A DNA stretch of 10,272 nt from Baffinella frigidus (Eukaryota > Cryptophyceae > Cryptomonadales > Baffinellaceae): assembly GCA_026770585.1 (NCBI GenBank), contig MU646783.1, forward strand, positions 258,572 to 268,843, read 5' to 3'. Positions within the stretch are counted from its first letter, which is position 1. The number at the start of each line of letters is the position of its first letter. A program made the position numbers and the translations under genes. Positions 7,158 to 10,272 of this stretch are shown here, one piece after another. A model generated the notes under the pieces. It was not told the origin of the DNA. It saw nothing but the letters and a program-made list of their open reading frames with translations, and searched no databases.

Positions 7158-7253
7158 ATGGCGGCGCGCGAAGCCGCGGACATCGAGGAGGAGCGCGCCG
7201 CCCAGCTGGCGCCTGCGCTCCCCGTCGTCTTCAACGCCTACCCCGTGGCGTAA
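7158..7253 (+). pseudogene. Small GC-rich coding fragment or microprotein (31 codons)
   Basis: ATG at 7158 to TAA at 7251-7253 encodes a 31-residue Ala/Glu-rich peptide beginning MAAREAADIEEERAAQLAP and ending FNAYPVA. Its strong GC content and G/C third positions contrast with the AT-rich flanks and resemble the exons of the minus-strand gene. No family recognised. Most likely a displaced exon fragment of a GC-rich gene; an expressed microprotein is possible. The 7139-7157 stretch just upstream has no obvious splice acceptor. Confidence 0.3.
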
Positions 7254-7267
7254 TTAGCTCGTTCTAG

Positions 7268-7345
7268 TGGACGAGATGTTCTTTCTCCACCCACCCTCTG
7301 GGTGGTTCTGGGCTGCTAGAGCCCTCACGTCTCGTCCCACCTGTC
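7268..7345. repeat. Imperfect stem-loop
   Basis: GTGGACGAGATG near the start pairs imperfectly with CACGTCTCGTCCCAC near the end, with an inner CCACCC-TCT-GGGTGG hairpin between. No RNA family recognised. Confidence 0.35.
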
Positions 7346-7360
7346 CACCTGGCGTACAGC

Positions 7361-7401
7361 GGTCGTGTTTAACAAGTTAGTAAACCTTGTTTTCCCCCCT
7401 G
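7361..7401 (+). repeat. Repeat segment shared with 9269-9307
   Basis: GGTCGTGTTT, an AT-rich spacer, AACCT, then TTTCCCCC is shared in order with 9269-9307, where it follows a GGACCTAAA tail by about 18 bases. It shows that the repeat family or a linked unit extends past the tail in at least one copy. Confidence 0.55.
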
Positions 7402-7430
7402 ACCTGTTTTTCGAGGTGTTCCCGGAAGAT

Positions 7431-7507
7431 CCCCAAAAAGTTAAGAGGCACTTTTGTGGACCAACTTTCAATTATGTTTCACAAAAGTGCCACTGACTTT
7501 TTTGGGG
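7431..7507. repeat. Long inverted repeat / hairpin
   Basis: Left arm 7431-7458 begins CCCCAAAAAGTT and ends GGCACTTTTGTG. The right arm 7480-7507 is its near-complement, from CACAAAAGTGCC to TTTTTTGGGG. Arms are 28 bases with about four mismatches; the loop is 21 bases. It could be a foldback element, a MITE remnant or a hairpin RNA source. A GGTCTCGCGGGG direct repeat follows at 7505-7532. Confidence 0.8.
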
Positions 7508-7645
7508 TCTCGCGGGGGGTGGTCTCGCGGGGAGATCGTGTTCCTGTGTAAATGTCCTGCTTCACCACCCTCGGATTTTCTTTTTATTTTCGACCTTGTC
7601 CATTTATTCGGTGGCCAAAGTTGACTGAAAAGTCCCAGGCAAAAA

Positions 7646-7773
7646 TAGCGAGATCCGAAAGCAAAAAAAGATTTTTGTGCTGATCTTTTCTACGGAAAGG
7701 CGTGTCGTTGGGCCATGTTGGGAGCATTTAAAACCTGAAGGACCTAGGGAGCATTTAAAACCCAAAGGACCCA
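7646..7773 (+). repeat. Interspersed repeat, copy C (5' truncated) with duplicated tail
   Basis: GATCCGAAAGCAAAAA, then TTCTACGGAAAGGCGTGTCG and TTGGGAGCATTTAAAACCTG match the last third of copies A and B. The end has a 27-bp tandem duplication (7720-7746 and 7747-7773), each unit carrying one GGACC-type tail. Confidence 0.75.
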
Positions 7774-7884
7774 AATGGGCGGAATGGCGGAAGTCATGCG
7801 GCTTTGGGCGTGAAGACCTCGGCTCTGGCTCTTTGTCCCAGAGGTGAACCCCGAGATCTCGACTTCTTGGGCGACCCCTATAAA

Positions 7885-8004
7885 GTCAGATCTTGCGTAG
7901 GGACCCTGCTTCGCTCGCTGGAGCCCTCTGAGCCCTAAACCAAAAACTTGCACCCTAAAACCCAAACCCTAAAAACAAACCCCTCAACCCTATCTGTCCG
8001 ACAG
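7885..8004 (+). other. Candidate intron holding C-rich telomere-like sequence
   Basis: The interval 7933-7990 has CCCTAAAC, CACCCTAAAACCC, AAACCCTAAAAAC and CCCCTCAACCC, a short telomere-like tract in the opposite orientation to both edge arrays. It ends in TATCTGTCCGACAG, a good acceptor. Reading frame 1 is open upstream from 7759 (peptide ...FLGDPYKVRSC) and again from 8005, and the only stop between is TAA inside CCCTAAA at 7936-7938. Donors GTCAGA (7885) or GTAGGG (7897) would both keep phase 0. Either a true intron or a telomere-sequence insertion into coding DNA would produce this picture. Confidence 0.4.
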
Positions 8005-8178
8005 GTCTGGCAGGTCAAGAGAGACTTCATGGACGGGATCTCCGAGAAGCAACTCGCAGACAAGATCGACGCTAAGCTGTGGGACGTGCCCGGCCCCACT
8101 AGTCGCTCACAGATAGGGAAGAAGATCTTTAAACCCAGCGTCAACATCGAATCCTGGGTGACCATGGAGATTACTTGA
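8005..8178 (+). CDS. Probable terminal exon of an unidentified gene
   Basis: 57 codons from the GTC after the CAG acceptor (8003-8004) to TGA at 8176-8178. The peptide starts VWQVKRDFMDGISEKQLAD and ends NIESWVTMEIT; it has balanced composition and looks like a conserved globular C-terminus, unlike the surrounding DNA. I do not recognise the family. The frame continues upstream only into telomere-like repeat without ATG, so the 5' part must be spliced from upstream (candidate coding at 7759-7884) or be lost. It could be a live gene or a subtelomeric gene fragment. Confidence 0.5.
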   Translation, partial: VWQVKRDFMDGISEKQLADKIDAKLWDVPGPTSRSQIGKKIFKPSVNIESWVTMEIT

Positions 8179-9030
8179 TTCGGACCAGGGGTTGAGGTGT
8201 AACGGCCATTTGAAGTTTAGGCACTGACCTAATAGGACATTTCACACACAAAAGAAAATTCATTAGAAATCGTGAGGAGGCGGGCCCCGTAATTAACGAC
8301 CCTGTTTTTGTAAGGCGGCCTGGTTCCGGGGCCCGAATTAATTAGGTCACGTAGCCACAGAATGATCGATTTCTGAACGAAACCGGTTGTAAGCTGCTGC
8401 AAAGCCACAGGGGACTTCTCAAATTCTTGGACACGATACTAAAACTGTTTGTAGGTTACCTTTTGACGATTTTGGTCACGTCCTTGAGGTAGAAATTACC
8501 TTTTGAGGGGAAAATGGCTCCAAAATAGCGGACACAGAGTGTCCGCTGCTTTTTTTGAGACTGCTTTGGAGGTTCAAGCTCAGTGGCGTGCCTTCCGAAT
8601 CCTTTTCGTTGATCGTGTCTCATTTCAATATTTTTCTTTACAAAATAGCCAATCGTGTCCAATTTCATTGATAATCGTGTGAATTTTGAAAATATTCGGT
8701 CAAAAGTTGGTCACGTTACGGCCCCTTCAAGACCCCGGAGAGGAATCGAAAGACACGCCACGGAGGCCGCACCAGGGCAGAAGTGAGATTTTCACACATA
8801 CTCGTTCGCGCTAAAAGTGTCTAGATGGCTTATCGTGGTACAGATTTTCAAACCCCGGCGGCAAACAGCTCCAATTCCCAACACTTTTGGCGTGTTTTTC
8901 GGGTAGAATCAACTTTACTTCTAGATCGTGTAGTAACATGAAAAGACGTTCAAATTTCGACTTCTGACCTGGCGTGGTTCAGTAGAAACAAAATCGTTTG
9001 TAAACTAGGTTTACTAGTATTTTAAAGCCG
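8179..9030. other. AT-rich intergenic region with recurrent short motifs
   Basis: No supportable gene. The 70-codon minus frame at 8456-8668 spans a hairpin and lacks any recognisable domain. GGTCACGT occurs at 8345, 8474 and 8709. ATCGTGT occurs at 8612, 8652, 8674 and 8925, and inverted at 8431. Two GC-rich GGGCCC sites (8283, 8331) each adjoin AATTAA. A regulatory or decayed-repeat origin is equally possible. Confidence 0.5.
8518..8571 (+). other. Hairpin followed by T-run
   Basis: Perfect 9-bp stem AGCGGACAC (8527-8535) / GTGTCCGCT (8539-8547), loop of three, followed by a seven-base T run. An outer pair CTCCAAA (8518-8524) / TTTGGAG (8565-8571) encloses it. The shape resembles an intrinsic terminator or the end of a Pol III transcript, but no transcription unit is evident upstream. 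Confidence 0.55.
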
Positions 9031-9037
9031 AAAACGA

Positions 9038-9065
9038 GAGTTGCTTTACTGGAGTAAAGCAACTC
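9038..9065. repeat. Perfect 13-2-13 palindrome
   Basis: GAGTTGCTTTACT (9038-9050), GG, AGTAAAGCAACTC (9053-9065) is perfectly self-complementary around a two-base centre. A smaller GTAAAC-TAG-GTTTAC palindrome (9000-9014) lies just upstream. Possible cruciform, or an RNA stem with a UGGA tetraloop. Confidence 0.85.
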
Positions 9066-9138
9066 CTAATAAGGACCATCTTGTTTGAGCAAACCCTAAA
9101 GGGACACTCTTTAGTCAGTTAGCCGGTTTCTGCTGCGA

Positions 9139-9251
9139 TCCTCCTGCACCGGGGGGCTTGATGCGATCGGGAAGGAAGCAGGGCCTTTTTGCAGAAACAA
9201 GTTCCAGTGTCCGCCTGTGTTGGGAGCTCGAAGAACCTAAAGGACCTAAAA
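9139..9251 (+). repeat. Interspersed repeat, copy D (diverged)
   Basis: TCCTGCACCGG, GATGCGATCGGGAAGGAAGC, TTTTTGCAG, TGTTGGGAGC and GAACCTAAAGGACCTAAAA follow the order of copies A-C, with lower similarity. Similarity continues past the tail into the segment shared with 7361-7401. Confidence 0.55.
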
Positions 9252-9310
9252 TGGAGCTGGCCTAAAGTGGTCGTGTTTGTAATTTATTGAACCTCGTCTT
9301 TCCCCCGTGT

Positions 9311-9349
9311 AGAGAGGAAACGCCCTCTCTCATCACTACGCTGAGAGGG
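9311..9349. repeat. Alternative stem-loops from purine/pyrimidine blocks
   Basis: AGAGAGG (9311-9317) can pair with CCTCTCT (9324-9330), and CCCTCTC (9323-9329) can instead pair with GAGAGGG (9343-9349). The pairings are mutually exclusive because they share the middle block. Confidence 0.6.
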
Positions 9350-9367
9350 GATGTCTCTGTTCAAACG

Positions 9368-9447
9368 CATGACCTCTCTCTGGAGAGAGAGGTCATGTGC
9401 ATTCTACACGTTGTTGTGAATGTGTAGAGTGCACATGACCTCTCTCT
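9368..9447. repeat. Three alternating copies of CATGACCTCTCTCT
   Basis: The block occurs forward (9368-9381), inverted (9384-9397) and forward (9434-9447). The first two form a 14-2-14 palindrome. The second and third extend to 26-base arms (9384-9409 with 9422-9447, one mismatch) around a 12-base loop. The middle block can pair with only one partner at a time. Confidence 0.85.
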
Positions 9448-9500
9448 CCACCAACCCTCACAGAAAGCCCAAATCGCGTATGTCCTTCTGTTGTTTTGGC

Positions 9501-9543
9501 ACAAGGACGCCGGGATCCGGAGTCCTTGTACTGGTACAAGGAC
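9501..9543. repeat. Three alternating copies of ACAAGGAC
   Basis: Forward (9501-9508), inverted GTCCTTGTAC (9522-9531), forward GTACAAGGAC (9534-9543). The last two form a perfect 10-2-10 palindrome; the first pair can form an eight-base stem. Same forward-inverted-forward design as 9368-9447. Confidence 0.85.
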
Positions 9544-9548
9544 CAAAC

Positions 9549-9649
9549 CGATTTAGGACTTGGGCCTGCTGTGAGGGCTGGTGGCTTTGTACTGCTGATA
9601 GGTGGATCTTATTACTACGATTTAGGATCTGGGCCTGCTGTGAGGGCTG
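9549..9649 (+). repeat. 32-bp direct repeat pair
   Basis: 9549-9580 and 9618-9649 share CGATTTAGGA, then GGGCCTGCTGTGAGGGCTG, with two mismatches; period 69. Open frames on both strands across this segment owe their repeated peptide to this duplication. Confidence 0.85.
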
Positions 9650-9932
9650 TTTATTACTAACAACACGGCGGTGTGCCAGTTTGCGTATTGGACACAGACA
9701 GAGAAAGTGCGTGCTGAAGAACCTGGCGAACGAAACACTATAACACAAGAATTCGATTTCTTTGTTACATGTCTAATTGTACAAGGCACAGCCTCGGTGG
9801 GGGTGCATAAATGGCGGCCGTGTCGATAAAAATAGAGGCCTGTCTCTTTTGATCCGTGAAAAACGAATGTATGCTTTACTACACCGTTCTTCGAGCCGAA
9901 GACGCAAGTAGGGTAGCAAAAACATGAAGAGA
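9650..9932. other. Unique spacer before the right telomere-like array
   Basis: No gene, RNA or structured repeat found. A weak GGGTAGC and AAGTAGGGTAG just before 9920 is a possible decayed telomere-like unit. This is the last non-array sequence in the window. Confidence 0.4.
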
Positions 9933-10272
9933 AGGGTGTGGGGTTTAGGGTTTAGGGTTTAGGGTTTGGGGTTTAGGGTTTAGGGTTTAGGGTTTAGGGT
10001 TTAGGGTTTAGGGTTGAGGGTTTAGGGTTTGGGGTTTAGGGTTTTGGGTTTAGGGTTCAGGGTTTAGGTTCTGGGGCTTAGGATTTTGGGTGTAGGGTCC
10101 AGGGTTCAGGGTTTAGGATTTAGGGTTTAGGGTTCAGGGTTCAGGGTTTGAGGTGTAGGGTTTAGGATTCAGGGTTGATGGTTTTAGGGTTTAGGGTTTC
10201 AGGGTTCGGGTTGAGGGTTTAGGGTTTAGGGTTCAGGGTTCAGGGTTCAGGTTGGAGGGTTTAGGGTTTAGG
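9933..10272 (+). repeat. Degenerate TTTAGGG-type telomere-like array (right)
   Basis: G-rich on the + strand, running to the window edge. It starts with near-canonical TTTAGGG units (about 9942-10013) and becomes more varied (TTCAGGG, TTTTGGG, TTGAGGG, TGTAGGG) toward 10272. The orientation fits a right-hand chromosome end, but increasing degeneracy away from the unique sequence and truncation by the window prevent calling a true terminus. Confidence 0.93.

Noticed and set aside
8456-8668. 70-codon Lys/Arg-rich minus frame
   Set aside because: Runs through a hairpin and T-run and recurrent motifs; no domain or splice support. Not excluded, only unsupported.
9311-9543. CRISPR array
   Set aside because: Repeated blocks alternate in orientation and lack regular spacers; eukaryotic context.
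9420-9748. Overlapping frames on both strands (107 and 96 codons)
   Set aside because: Built from inverted and direct repeats; repeated WACCEG peptide comes from the 32-bp duplication.
9933-10272. True chromosome terminus
   Set aside because: Orientation fits, but the array grows more degenerate toward the edge and the window is simply cut; terminal status cannot be shown.

Overview
This is a eukaryotic subtelomeric or telomere-derived interval. Degenerate TTTAGGG-type arrays lie at both edges (about 1-481 and 9933-10272), both G-rich on the + strand. Plant/green-algal-type TTTAGGG repeats, GC-rich exons with convincing GT-AG splice candidates, a RanBP2-type zinc finger and no bacterial-style operon all suggest a protist or algal nuclear genome. 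I cannot name the species from the sequence.

Layout: (1) 1-481, a zoned telomere-variant array. (2) 480-5729, minus strand: a very long open frame of 1378 codons (480-4616), an upstream 249-bp coding-like exon candidate (4671-4919) and a further upstream frame (5067-5729). The two large frames share a previously unrecognised (to me) His-containing domain. The long frame also has a RanBP2-type zinc finger, an apparently intact CHAT (caspase-like) peptidase domain, a SAM-like helical domain, an acidic linker and a C-terminal coiled coil. The long frame has no usable ATG near its 5' end and splice signals sit between the frames, so they may be exons of one gene of roughly 1,600 residues reading toward the left array. 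Its stop codon is made by the first degenerate telomere unit. (3) 5750-9930: an AT-richer, mostly non-coding stretch. It holds at least four copies of a diverged interspersed repeat ending in a (GGACCTAAA)-like tail, many hairpins and near-perfect palindromes, a small GC-rich coding fragment (7158-7253), and a convincing terminal exon (8005-8178) preceded by a short C-rich telomere-like tract that is probably intronic or inserted. (4) 9933-10272: the second telomere-like array.

Function: the CHAT domain implies a regulated cysteine protease. Together with the SAM-like and zinc-finger modules it looks like a signalling or cell-death/immunity-type protease, but that role is inferred from domain types only. 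The rest of the window reads as repeat-rich subtelomere.
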